A stretch of DNA of 64,000 nucleotides. Origin: Micrasema longulum (lineage: Eukaryota; Arthropoda; Insecta; Trichoptera; Brachycentridae). Each line of letters starts with the position of its first letter. Within the stretch, counting starts at the first letter, position 1. The position numbers and the translations under genes were made by a program. Under the pieces are notes generated by a model that saw only the letters and a program-made list of their open reading frames with translations, did no database searches and had not been told where the DNA came from. Below, piece by piece: positions 10,985 to 20,899 of the stretch. Location: assembly GCA_022494885.1 (NCBI GenBank), contig JAGVSM010003414.1, forward strand, positions 558,001 to 622,000, read 5' to 3'.

Positions 10985-11221
10985 AATTATCATGCCCCTT
11001 TCGGAACTCAGTGGTGCATAGAGCACTGAATGGTAAACCAAATGCAGCCTTATATGATCATCTTTTACAATAATGTAAGGTGATCAGTCATACGCTTCAG
11101 GTGCCAGTTTAGAAACTTTACAAATACTGCAGATTGAACAATTTTTAAATTCAATACGGACACCCTGGCAAGAATTGAATCCAGAACCTTACGAATGATA
11201 TGCGAACACACCAACCACTAC
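10985..11221 (-). repeat. tRNA-derived SINE (family 1), full-length-like
   Basis: Minus-strand order: degenerate tRNA-like head (TAGTGGTTGGTGTGTTCGCA, then a decayed GATTCAATTC B box), a body with CTGGCACCTGAAGCG and TGATCACCTTAC, the box TGCACCACTGAGTTCC, then the tail near 10985. The same body occurs at 11965, 26560, 47098 and 57470. Confidence 0.8.
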
Positions 11222-11960
11222 TTTTTATGACAATAATAATAATTGGCCAATTATTATAGAGCCGTTTTTGTGAAATATAACCTAAGCAATTTACAATAGT
11301 GATAAACCTTAATTAGGTATTTCTAAGACGTATATAACAACACGTCTTGCGGCTACATTACGCATGAGCGCGGCGGTTGCAATTCTAGATCATTTTGCAG
11401 TTACTGCTATGATTAAAATAACTATAAAACTTTTTCGAAACGAATTTAATATAGAGACAGTAATAAATCTTGCATTACAGATAAGCGAAATAACAACCCA
11501 GGCAGTCACTCCCTTAATAATAATGCTCTTCATAAATCTAAAAATGCCTACATTCGTGCGTTTAAAAAGAAATCATAAATCTCTATTGGTTTTCCTAGGA
11601 GCAGCAAAAATGCACCTCGTGTTAGAGTTTACAACTGGCTGAAAATGGGGGTGCGATTTATTTACGACCTGTGATGTCACATAAGCAGTGGCACGCCGCA
11701 GAAATTGCACACGGAGACCATAAGTTAGTTATGTATGGTTCATGTTGATAAAATAACCTTTCCAGCCGTTAATCTAATTTCGCTACTCGCAGGGCGGAGC
11801 AGTATTAAAAATTATGTTGACGCTGCGTCGAGCGTCGGCGTCGCGTCATGACTCATGACGCCGCATTTTGATATTTACTTTATCAGTAAACTTTCCATAC
11901 TACGCACAGGTTTAATTAATAGAGCAAAAAAATAGATAAAATTTATGCGTGTTTGTATAA
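11222..11960. other. Unassigned DNA with a GC-richer patch
   Basis: A 92-codon plus frame at 11364-11642 has no recognised domain and overlaps the repeat box, so it is not called. Around 11835-11865 lies a short near-perfect palindrome, GCGTCATGACTCATGACGC, containing TGACTCA. Confidence 0.45.
11340..11385 (-). repeat. Fragment of the iterated LINE 3' UTR box
   Basis: CGTCTTGCGGCTACATTACG followed by CATGAGCG and AATTCTAG is a diverged copy of the box found in the tails at 62517-62760 (minus) and 27200-27600 (plus). Confidence 0.5.
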
Positions 11961-11964
11961 TTTT

Positions 11965-12090
11965 CATCGTGTCCCTATCCGCAACCCGCAGTGCATAGGG
12001 TATTGAATTAGTGCATATTTTAATCATCTGTTACAAAAAAAGGTAAGGTGATCAGTTATACACTTTAGGTTCCATCATCATTCCGTGTTT
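11965..12090 (-). repeat. SINE family 1 body fragment
   Basis: Carries the body boxes (TGTCCCTATCCGCAACCCGC, AGTGCATAGGGTATTGAATT, AAGGTAAGGTGATCAGT, CACTTTAGGTTCCA) in the same order as the full copies at 47098 and 57470. The tRNA-like head is missing. Confidence 0.75.
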
Positions 12091-12469
12091 GCTCCCTAGT
12101 TGGAGCACATAGTATTCACAAAGTGCCTTTATGCATCACTATCGGCTGCAAGCTCCTGTGCATCCTCCAAAGTCAGGTTCGCGTCCCGTAGTTCTGAGAT
12201 AAACTGCCGACGAACACTCCGCAGTGGACAGCTAACCGTACCGCCTTCGCTTGATGACATTTGTCACCTGAGTTTTCTGCATCCGTTCTCTTATTACTTC
12301 ATTTCTCATAATGTCAAACCACCGCTTACCCAAGATTCAGCTCAGTAATTATTTTTATTCAAAACTCAACTTTTTTTAAAAAAAATTGACAGTTCATATT
12401 TGGAAGTCGTGAAGTTTAAACGTAGAAAAATACTCGATAAATGAACGAGTTTTAATCGCAAAATATTTT

Positions 12470-13430
12470 ATCAAAATCAGTCATCAATTATTAAGACGAC
12501 TAGAAAATTACTTGAAATTTTGAATGGAAATAATGTGCCATCAGAACCCACAATTGTTTAGAGAAAGATTTAGAAGAAAGAAGTTCTGTAGCAGATAAGT
12601 ACAAGCCTAGGCCACAACGTACGACAATATCAGCTGAAAATATTGATGCCGTCCTAGAAAGCGTTCAAAATAATCCATCAACCTTAATTCGACACCGTGC
12701 TCAAGAAATAGGACTTAACACAACATTTTTTTTGGAAATTATGCATAAAGATTTGTATTTAAACCTATTTTAAATTCAGTTGACACAAGAGCTTCTTCTA
12801 AAATACCATTTACGTAACCGTACATACTCGTATATGTGATGTTAGAGCTTGCTCATGATAGCCATAATTTATGAAAAAATCATGAGTGATGAGTGATAAT
12901 TTTTGACGCATTTCCATTTAAATGGATACGTTAATTAACAAATAGTCGGTTCTGTTCAACAGAAAATCCTTAAATTATTTAAGGTAAGGTGATCACATAA
13001 TATAAGTCACACTTGAATCTTTTAAAAGTTACAGAGTATGGTGCGTTATGTGTGGAGGAATCACTGGCCCTTACTTTTTTGGAGATCTTTATCGTGACAT
13101 GATTGATAAACTTTTTGACACCAGAATGAGAAGCTTTGGGCTTGATTAATATGTGATTCCGACAAGACCAAGCAACTTCACATACATCCAATGTTACTAA
13201 GGAAATACTGAGAGATTTGTTTCCAAAACAAATAATATGGTGATGTCGATTGGCCTCCACAGTCGCAGGATTAAACAGCCGCGGACTTTTTTGGAAGGGA
13301 TATCTAAAGAACAAGGTTTATGTTAACAAATCAGAAACAAGGTTTATGTTAACAAATCAGAAACACACATAGCAACTTTAACAAAACATTCGTCAACATA
13401 TTACAACAGAGATGAAGAACATTTAAAATA
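12470..13430 (+). pseudogene. Tc1/mariner-superfamily transposase relic
   Basis: Three plus-strand segments align in order to one transposase. The N-terminal helix-turn-helix part reads RPQRTTISAENIDAVLESVQ, then NNPSTLIRHRAQEIGL and an IQLTQEL end (12600-12800). The middle reads MSDE, then HFHLNGYVN (12880-12950). The DDE part reads GITGPYFFGDLY (13065-13100), DQATSHTSNVTKEILRDLFP with the catalytic-type aspartate (13160-13230), WPPQSQD and GYLKNKVYVNKSE (13250-13360). At least four frameshifts and several stops separate them. The whole arrangement is that of arthropod IS630-Tc1-mariner transposases. Terminal inverted repeats were not found. Confidence 0.85.
13311..13362. repeat. 26-bp tandem duplication
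   Basis: The unit ACAAGGTTTATGTTAACAAA, then TCAGAA, occurs twice in a row inside the 3' part of the mariner relic. Confidence 0.95.
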
Positions 13431-13720
13431 ATATAATATGGAAGTCTAGGCATCTACAGGGCTTATGACCTGTCAATGGCTGGTTTAAGTGGCCACTTTA
13501 CACACTGTGTAACATTCACTATTCTGCCCATATCCGAACATTTATATTCCTACAATTCTTTCATCTGTTGATGTTTGTAAAGTAAAAGAGCTGAAACCTT
13601 TAAATGTTCTTCATCTCTGTTGTAATATGTTAATATAAACAGCTCCCCAGGGAGTTGAATCTAGTCCTTGTCTACAAAAATTTGGACAAACTCAAAAATT
13701 GGTGATAAAACATTCGTGAC
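13430..13720 (-). repeat. Family S copy (composite)
   Basis: Contains GACCTGTCAATGGCTGGTTT, TGGCCACTTTACACACTGTG, the TCATCTGTTGATG and GAGCTGAAACC blocks, then (plus sense) AAATGTTCTTCATCTCTGTTG and CAGCTCCCCAGGGAGTTG. The mixture of orientations shows two fragments in opposite senses joined near 13600. Confidence 0.75.
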
Positions 13721-13801
13721 TAAATTAATGAAATTTAACGGTTAAATTTGTGAAAATGTGATTTAAAATGTTATAAAAAGAGCCAGCGTTCGTTAGGCTA
13801 A

Positions 13802-14044
13802 AGCTAGGGTTTCCTAGGACAACGGTGCCCGTATTTTAACGGCCGTAGTGAACGGTGATGCAGTGGACAACCGTCGTAAAGGTGATTAGAGAGTGGTTTC
13901 CTAGGAAAACGGTGTTAAATGGTGTTGATAACACCGTTTTCCTAGAAAACCACACTCTAGTCACCTTGACGACGGCTGTCCATTGCATCACCGTTCACTA
14001 CGGCCGTTAAAATACGGGCACCGCTGTCCTAGGAAACCCTAGCT
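13802..14044. mobile_element. 243-bp palindromic MITE (AGCTAGGG termini)
   Basis: The element is almost one perfect fold-back: the left arm starts AGCTAGGGTTTCCTAGGACA and the right arm ends with its complement, with about 115 bp per arm meeting near 13925. It is flanked by TAA on both sides (13799-13801 and 14045-14047), a 3-bp target duplication that suggests PIF/Harbinger but does not prove it. A second copy at 58893-59125 is also flanked by TAA. Confidence 0.9.
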
Positions 14045-14047
14045 TAA

Positions 14048-15085
14048 CGGAGGCGGATATTTAGCTGACATTGTCGTCCATACATAATTTCCAACATTCA
14101 ATATACAGAATATTCAGCAAACTATTCAGTAAACCCTAAAGGTAATGAGAAAAACGTCACGGCTTATTAAACAAGAATAGATCTTTAGCATCTCCCTGTT
14201 TCGTCATTTAATTTCTATCGATATGACAATATATTATCTTCTTAGTAGTCCCAAATATGACAATGGTTACCATTAACAACATGTCATATACGTACGTATA
14301 TTATCTTCCTCTGTAAAATTAATTTTCTCCCCGAAATTATATAATATGTGTCTGCGGGGATATCGTCAGCTTACTTTGAAAAGGTACGAGATTTGACACA
14401 TTGTCAGGGGAATGACAAGTCACAAGCCATAGACAATATTTAAAAATTGTAAATATATCTTTATCATAAAGCAGAAAATACATGTTAGTGGTTATTTGTT
14501 CGTCCGTCAGATGGACCCTTCGAAACGGTAAGTCGAAGCGATGTAATTTTTTTTTAAATCGGGAAATTCATAGCACGATGATTTTTTGAAAAATAAAAAG
14601 AGTTTGAATCCATCCTAGGGACTTTAAAGTTGATATCGAATAATAAAGTAAATCGGCATTAACAGGTTTTTTGACAAGTCCAACAATTTACATACTTTGT
14701 TATTATTCTTGATTAACTCGTCCATTGAGTGCCCAGTGACATACGACTTCCATATTTACTTATTTATTTATTCATATATTCGCCCTTTATATTTTTAAGG
14801 AAATATACATAGAAAATTATTATAAAGGAAAATACAAAGACACAATGGTATAAGACCAGGTGGTAGTGGAAGCGGGAGAGGTGTTCAGTGATCGTTTGAA
14901 AGAAGACAACTTGTTATCAAAGGAATCAAGACGACTGGTATGTTTGTTGGCAGAATATAATAAAATATTCTAATTGAGAGTTTGTTTTTCTACAAATAAT
15001 GTAGGTATGAGTAACTATTTTATACATTTTGATACATTTGTACAGTCAGAGTACAGTCTTTATTTATGCATGAGTAAGTTTACCT
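14048..15085. other. AT-rich DNA without supported features
   Basis: About 1 kb with no convincing gene, RNA or repeat structure. Confidence 0.5.
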
Positions 15086-15089
15086 ATCG

Positions 15090-15185
15090 TCGGCTTCGTG
15101 GTGTAATAGTCAGCGCGTTTGCCTACCGTGCAAGAGGTCTCGGGTTCGATTCCCGAGACGGTTGACATGAAATATTTATTTAAAT
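15090..15185 (+). repeat. tRNA-derived SINE head (family 1), well preserved
   Basis: GGCTTCGTGGTGTAATAGTC gives an A-box-like region, TTGC-CTACCGT-GCAA an anticodon-arm-like hairpin and CTCGGGTTCGATTCCCGAG a perfect T-arm hairpin with B box. The 3' half of the acceptor stem does not pair with the 5' end and the sequence runs on as GACATGAAATATTTATTTAA, the shared SINE body. It resembles a glycine tRNA and is a SINE rather than a working tRNA. Confidence 0.85.
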
Positions 15186-15199
15186 TATGCCTTTCTTAA

Positions 15200-16150
15200 G
15201 AATGTTCTCCATCTCTATAGAAATATATTAAATTAAATTTTAAAATTACAAACTCACTGTTGCATATGGGTATAAGAAATATATTTTTTTTTTAAATGGC
15301 TTACAAGGGTAAATATCTGTCAGTGATTTGAAACGCCAGAAAAAATTTAAAATGTACAAAATAAGTTAATTTCCTTTATGGAAATGTGTTTTTGCACGGG
15401 AAAGCCGCTTTAGGGGAAATTGCCAACATTCCTTCCCCACTTTGAACCATAATCACATCAGCTGTGTTATTTTGATAACACTCCCTCGATGCTAACAGAA
15501 ATATGGCTTCCAATTAACCGGATCATCACCGCGCTGGTTTCCGTTTTTTTGCTGCGCCGGTAAACCAGTAGAGGTACTAAAAATAGTAAAACAATTTAGG
15601 CTTTAGTAACATAAGAGTAATAGAGAATTTCTTCAATCTTTGGTTTCCTTAGTTACTAATTCTTATTATTTTATATAATAATATATTACCTATACACAAA
15701 AGCATAAAATTTAATATGCAACGCCATTTTACTTTTAAGAAACATACATATATTACGTACTTATATATACAAACAACGGTACAACAATAAGGCTTTCAGT
15801 TACTTTTTACGGATACGCTTTTTTCTTATTATTTGGAATTGTTTTATATAAAGAAAACTTTAATTGCCTCATAATTTTGGTTTATTTGTAAATATTAATC
15901 GATGGCTGTTGTTTTCTAAAATAAACAGGTTGAAAAAAATTTTTTTTTTGTAGTTTCAGCTTTGTTAAAGGACGGAAAAGTTGTATTTGGTTACTAGATA
16001 ATTTTTATTCCAGAATTACATACTTTCTAAGCCTGCGAGCGGGAATGCTAAAAAGCATTGTATGCAAAATTTCCGGGACAACGAAAAAACAGTTTAAAAT
16101 TTTAAAGACGCAGATTATGTTTACATTAAATCTTCGTTTTGCATACCGAC
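15200..16150. other. AT-rich DNA without supported features
   Basis: No reading frame or repeat is supported. A small less AT-rich patch at 15460-15570 has no coding signal. Confidence 0.5.
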
Positions 16151-16156
16151 TATTCT

Positions 16157-16200
16157 ATGTTTACCGGTTTCGAGACGCACCTGTCTCTTTATGAGAACAT
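16157..16200 (-). ncRNA. Hammerhead-like motif with intact stem I
   Basis: Minus-strand order: ATGTT, a core reading CTCATAA, stem II GAGAC/GTCTC around AGGTGC, GAAA, ACCGGT, A, AACAT. The ATGTT and AACAT arms are perfectly complementary, giving a 5-bp stem I. The core has two changes from CTGATGA, so it is probably inactive, but the architecture is that of a type-I hammerhead with a minimal stem III. Confidence 0.68.
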
Positions 16201-16324
16201 TAATTACACTAACACGCAAATTCCACTATACACCTTCACCATTTTTATATTCAAGGCATACCTAGTTGTTTTTTTTAAAAGATGATTTGCAACTTCGGAG
16301 AGTGGTCAAATCAATGCAGTGCGA

Positions 16325-16400
16325 TTTGCGAGTGGGTTATTTACAACTCGTTAAAACTGGCCTCTAAAATTTATATATTTGGGTAAATCATAAAAACACC
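16325..16400 (+). repeat. SINE family 3 body fragment
   Basis: GAGTGGGTTATTTACAACTC, then GTTAAAACTGGCC and TTTGGGTAAATCATAA, matches the bodies at 29685-29770, 40265-40345 and 63645-63725. The head is missing. Confidence 0.65.
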
Positions 16401-16484
16401 AATATTTCAACAAAAAAAAAGAATAATCTGTCACTCAGAATAACGATACCAAAACCACACAGTTATAATATATTAAATATTCAG

Positions 16485-16600
16485 GCGGCTTCCGTGGTGT
16501 AGTGGTTAAGGAGCTTGACTCACGCATGGAAGATTCCGGGTTCGATTTCCGGTGAAAACACAAAAATTAAATGTGATTTTCTCAAAAAAGTAGTAGGTCG
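16485..16600 (+). repeat. tRNA-derived SINE (family 2), 3'-truncated
   Basis: GGCTTCCGTGGTGTAGTGGT, CTTGACTCACGCATGG and CCGGGTTCGATTTCCGG give an A box, an anticodon-arm-like region and a B box, followed by ACACAAAAATTAAATGTGAT. The inverted copy at 32000-32215 shows the rest of the body. Confidence 0.82.
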
Positions 16601-17395
16601 AATTAAATTTTTATGTAGAACTGTTATGAATACATGAGGCCGACTAATTTCCACTCGATTTCTTTTAGTAAAATTTTCACCCGCGTATAATTATCCACAC
16701 ACTGATGTGTATCTACATCTACCCACCCTTTTTTTACCGGACCGAGTGGATTGGAACGATACGTGTGAAACGAGCCGGTACATGCCAGACAGAATCAATA
16801 ATTTTTAGAATGATAATTAAAATATAAAACGTAAAATATGTAAGAAAAAAAACGTGCCTCAGATATATAAAATGCAAAGGGAATCCGAAAAGATTTCTTC
16901 GCAGAAGCGACTTAAAGAGATGAGAAATTGCGAACAGAGGAACATGGGTAAAATAAAATTAAGTACGTCTTAAAATCATCCCCCGGGCTACTTAAGGAAT
17001 CTGTCAGGTTTGGTTGTTCAACGCCTAGTCAACTTTACCTCGCAGTCAACCCCTTTTAATCTGTATGTTACAACGGACAGATTAGTGTTAACAGTGAATA
17101 AACAATCAGACTGACACGTCACACAGTGGTACGAAAATTTGATGTAAGCCCCCACGTTTGATAGCTAGCCCTATACAAAGAACGACAAAAGAGAAATAAC
17201 AAAAAATAAAAAATATATAGATATCAACATACCGCACCCAGTGAGATTACTGCGGGAATAAATTTACTGTAGCGATGTTTTATATACTTATTCCTATTTT
17301 TATATTTTCTATTATATTTCCTAGATACGTTTGTAATTTGAAATATTATCTATCAATTCATTATCTTTTTAAAGTATTCAATGTGCAATTATCGG
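16600..17395. other. Unassigned DNA
   Basis: No gene or repeat recognised. Slightly higher GC near 16735-16790 and 16975-17045 is not coding. Confidence 0.5.
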
Positions 17396-17397
17396 AA

Positions 17398-18030
17398 TAA
17401 TGAGAAGAACAGATGTCTTTGACAAAAGTACAAAATTAATGATATACAATGCTTTTATACTTCCACACTTTGTATATGGATTAATAATATGGTCGCAATG
17501 TAGTAAACATATGCAAGAATCAATACAAAGAACATTTCATTTTAATAAATATACTAGAACCACAGATTTATATAGAATAACAAAAACGCTCAATCTAGGA
17601 ATTGATCTACACAGAAAAATATAAATGACTCTTAAGATGAAAAAGAATAAAATAAAGACAAATATTAAATTTAATTTTAACTACAACATACATAAAATAA
17701 ATACAAGAGAATCAAATAATTAAATAATATTAATAACTTGCGAACAACCTAGGACCAACAGAAAAAGAAACAGTTTTTTGTATACAGCAATAAATTTTTA
17801 CAATTCACTTTCTAATGATCTAAAAAATATACAAAACATGTACGTACTTAAAAAACACCTAAATAAAACAGTTCTTACAGCCCGTGTGACGAGTGATATG
17901 TGATGTTATATTATTGATTTTTTATTTAAACTATTGTGTTATTATATATAATACCCCCTCATACCAGCACTTTTGCTGATTGGGAATATTTCGTACAAAT
18001 AAAATATGTAATAAAATGTAATATGTAAAG
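17398..18030 (+). pseudogene. LINE family X: RT C-terminus and 3' UTR
   Basis: The plus strand reads MRRTDVFDKSTKLMIYNAFI, then LPHFVYGLIIWSQCSK, the usual post-catalytic RT region (Y-AFI-PHF-YG-IIW). An internal deletion joins it to TFHFNKYTRTTDLYRITKTL. A two-base deletion near 17600 shifts the frame relative to the copy at 3290-3812. Farther on, TNRKRNSFLYTAINFYNSLS and LKKHLNK end at a stop near 17902, the normal C-terminal end of such proteins. The 3' UTR contains the small CAGCA/TGCTG hairpin (about 17967-17980) and ends near 18030. Confidence 0.85.
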
Positions 18031-18061
18031 TTTAAAAACCTTGTCAAAATGTCAAATGTTA

Positions 18062-18210
18062 TTTTTAGGACTGTTATTCTTAATATTGTTATTGTATAAT
18101 ACCTATGTTATTATTTATTCTGATGTACTATTTTTTTCATGATAATTATTATGGCTTAACACAGGCACAGCCTAAAAAGCCATAATAAGTTAATGAATAT
18201 ATATTATTTA
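18062..18210 (+). repeat. LINE family Y 3' tail with 12-bp hairpin
   Basis: TTATTATGGCTT (18146-18157) pairs perfectly with AAGCCATAATAA (18177-18188) across a loop containing the conserved AACACAGGCACAGCC. Related copies lie at 7865-8045 and 57150-57262. Confidence 0.75.
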
Positions 18211-18284
18211 TGTTCAAAGCATCAACTTTGTAGTCAAACATTTTAAACTAATGTTAGTAGATTTGTATATTTAACCACTTACCG

Positions 18285-18345
18285 ACTTTTTAAGTCTACC
18301 GGTTTCGAGACGTACCTGTCTCTTCATCAGGATACTCACTACACC
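18285..18345 (-). ncRNA. Hammerhead-like motif, CTGATGA core intact
   Basis: Minus strand: GAGTATC, CTGATGA, one extra A, stem II GAGAC/GTCTC around AGGTAC, GAAA, ACCGGT, A, GACTTA. The catalytic heptamer and GAAA are canonical. Stem I is disturbed by an AT insertion (GAGT-AT-C); without it the arm would pair with GACTT. It is in inverted orientation relative to the motif at 18855-18905. Confidence 0.7.
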
Positions 18346-18499
18346 AACATGCAAATACTAAAATACATATTGACCTTTACCATCTCCTTAGTATACAAAG
18401 TATTTACGAAAAAATACATTAATTACATGCGGAGTTAAAGGGGATGCAAACACCACCATGTCCGAATATGCACTAAAATTAAGTTGATAATATTTAGCG

Positions 18500-18730
18500 A
18501 TATGTTTATAGGGAGGTGTGAAGATAGGGTGATCATTATTAATAAGGCAGCGAGAAACCACGTTTAAAACTAATATTTCGCGCCGACCAGTCGGGACCCT
18601 CCCAGGAATCAAACCCGGGTCCTCAAATATATTTTTTAGAATTTTAACTTGAGAGAAGTCTTCGAGTCAAAAAAACTCGTCTGGAGTTGATTCTATTTCA
18701 CACATAGAACTGTATTCTTCATCCGCCTTA
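18500..18730 (-). repeat. SINE-like copy
   Basis: CCAGGAATCAAACCCGGGTC is a B-box-like region on the minus strand. The flank ACTCGTCTGGAGTTGATTCT, then ATTTCACACATAGAACTGT, matches 26755-26800, so both belong to one SINE-like family. Ends are not clear. Confidence 0.6.
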
Positions 18731-18854
18731 ACATAGACCAAAAAAATATATTTTATTTATAATTAAGTAGAGAAAACATGACATTAAGTTTAAAAAAAAC
18801 GATTTGAACTACGTTGAATACGAACAGTGTATTTTAGTATATACATGTTTATGT

Positions 18855-18905
18855 AGTGAGTCCTGACGAGAGACGGATACGTCTCGAAACTGGTAAACAT
18901 TAAAA
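18855..18905 (+). ncRNA. Hammerhead-like motif with fully canonical core
   Basis: CTGACGA (18863-18869) is followed without any extra base by stem II GAGAC/GTCTC around GGATAC, then GAAA (18886-18889), ACTGGT, A. This satisfies CUGANGA and GAAA with a G-C closing pair in stem II. The presumptive stem I arms (GAGTC before, AACAT after) do not pair with each other, so the copy is probably not self-cleaving as it stands. Confidence 0.68.
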
Positions 18906-18949
18906 AAGTCGGTAAGTGTTTACATACTATTTACTGATATTAGTTTATC

Positions 18950-19850
18950 TATTATTTATTGAAATCTGAACTTATTGTATTTCGTTTTTTCCATATGCCT
19001 GTTCGATTTCGGTCATTGTTTTGTATGAGCTATGCCACGGTGTGTCCGTTTGTAAAATCTCCAAAGACAAACATACATTTCGGGGGCATTTCTTGTATTT
19101 TAAAGCGAGGATCAACATCTGAGTGGGGTTTTAGTTGTTTTATCTTTGAATAAGAAATTCTAAGATGACAGCTTTAAAATGCTAAACCTTGAAATAAACC
19201 CAGCAGCCGGTTTATATAAGGAATTCCAAAACAGTGCGGAAGACTTAATTCAAACAAAATATTCATATTTAAAGAAAAAAACTATAATTTTTACCCAGCT
19301 TTGCTCAGGTTCGAGTTGAACTTAATTTCCTTAATTTATAAAACAAATATTGTCATGTTATTATATTTTTGATCTGGAAATACCATTTCAAACCTTGATT
19401 TTAAATTTCACGTTGCTACGACTCACCGTTAAAAAGTGAGATTTGACAGCAAAAAACATAAATGATTCTGAAGAAGTATGTGAGAAATTTGGGTCTAAGA
19501 CAGAATTACAAAAGGAACGGTTGGTCTAGAAATGTCATTTTACATGTTGACTCTAAATTTCACGTCTCTACGACTTACCATTAAAATGTTTAAGCCTGTA
19601 TCGAGTAGAGGCCGAGTCATTCTAAAATGATGCGTCCAAATTTCACGTCGCTTCGACTCCTAGACCCCGTGACGAACAAATATACCTACATAATATACAA
19701 ACACACACGTATTTTTAGTTTAATAAAATAGATTTTAAAATACTAAAAATTTCAATGCATTGCATATTCATTAAGTTAACACTCTGAAAAAAAAAACTAA
19801 ACATAATCTAATCCTTACTATCTTGATCATAATTTATTGCAACAGAGGGA
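18950..19850. other. Unassigned AT-rich DNA
   Basis: A 64-codon plus frame at 18959-19153 has no recognised domain. The phrase AAATTTCACGTCNCTACGACT recurs about three times (19405, 19557, 19637), hinting at an old internal repeat. Confidence 0.5.
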
Positions 19851-19854
19851 AAAC

Positions 19855-20440
19855 CTTTTTAAGAAGAAAATATGGAAGTTTAGGCAATAACCTGTAGGCT
19901 TATTGTTTGTCATTGGAAAATTTATACCTTGAAATTTGAAAAGAAATTACAGGTTATAAGCCCTCTAAATGCCTAGACTTCCATATTCCCTTCTCAAAAG
20001 TGTTTTCCCTCTAATGCAAAAGATCTAAATAACTTCCAAAATCCAGCCTGTCTACAAACATTTAGACACACTCAGAACATTGTTGATGAAACTAACTGTT
20101 AAAAGAAGAGGTAGAAATATTGTAAAATTGTTTTCAGGCGTTGCCTAGGATTGGTTCAGCCGGATGAATAAAAGTTTCAGTTCTTTTACTTCACAAAAGT
20201 CAACAGATGGAAGAGTTGAGGAAATGTGGCTGTTTAATAATTGGCAGAATGGTGAATTTTAAAGTTAAACCAACCAATGACCAATCATAGCGCGTAAATG
20301 TCTAGACTTCCATATTCTCTTCTCAAAAATGTTTTCCCGCTGTTACAACAAATTTAGATGTAAATAACTCCCTAGGGAGAAAATCCAGCCTGTCTGCAAA
20401 CATTTGGGCATACTCAAAACATTGTTGACCTTAATATTTC
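19855..20440 (+). repeat. Family S, tandem copies (about 330-bp period)
   Basis: CTAGACTTCCATATTC occurs at about 19974 and 20303. Each time it is followed by CTTCTCAAAA, GTTTTCCC, ATCCAGCCTGTCT and CATTTNGNCAN-ACTCA-AACATTGTTGA. Between them lie TTTTCAGGCGTTGCCTAG, AAAGTTTCAGTTCTTTTA and AGAATGGTGAA. This gives at least one full unit plus partial units head to tail. Confidence 0.8.
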
Positions 20441-20669
20441 AATTAAGTTAAATATTTTTGTATTAAAATAATAAGTATTTAACTGCTTAATAAATTAAAA
20501 TACCCATCTAAGTAATAAAAAAAATAATCAAAGGCATTTTTTGTAGAAACAATATGCGTATTTTTTTTATATTTAAATCAATGACAGGTCGTAAACTCTG
20601 TGCTGATTAGCTATTCTGAACATATTTATTTATAATATTGATGTTTTTTGTTGATATTTCTTGATAAAA

Positions 20670-20890
20670 CTCCATACTTAATAATATTATGATAAAATTA
20701 TAAATAAACTTATCAATGAAACTTCTTGTTTTAGTTTTACTTTTTATAATTTTGACCAACGAGCGCTTTCGCTTAAGTAGGCATCTTCAAGACTGGGTTC
20801 AAGCGCTCGTTGGTCAAAATAATAATAAAAAGTAAAACTCAACCAAGAAGTTTCGTTGATAAGTTAATTGATAATTTTATTATAATCATA
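20670..20890. mobile_element. Fold-back element with hammerhead-like centre
   Basis: Two arms of about 95 bp (left ACTTATCAATGAAACTTCTT, GTTTTACTTTTTATAATTTT, GACCAACGAGCGCTT; right their complements) enclose about 32 bases. The centre and inner arms make a hammerhead-like motif on the minus strand (20756-20796). No autonomous coding sequence; ends near ATTATGATAAAATTAT and its complement. Confidence 0.85.
20756..20796 (-). ncRNA. Hammerhead-like motif in fold-back centre
   Basis: Minus strand: CCAGT, CTTGAAGA, a weak stem II, GAAA, AGCGCT, C, GTTGG. Stem I can form with two wobble pairs (CCAGT with GTTGG). The core has one extra T compared with CUGANGA. The half AAGCGCT plus CGTTGGTC is duplicated in inverted orientation at 20801-20815, so the motif sits on the axis of the palindrome. 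Confidence 0.6.
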
Positions 20891-20899
20891 TTTATTTAT

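Noticed and set aside
15090..15185. Functional tRNA gene
   Set aside because: The acceptor stem does not close and the sequence continues into a body shared with other SINE copies.
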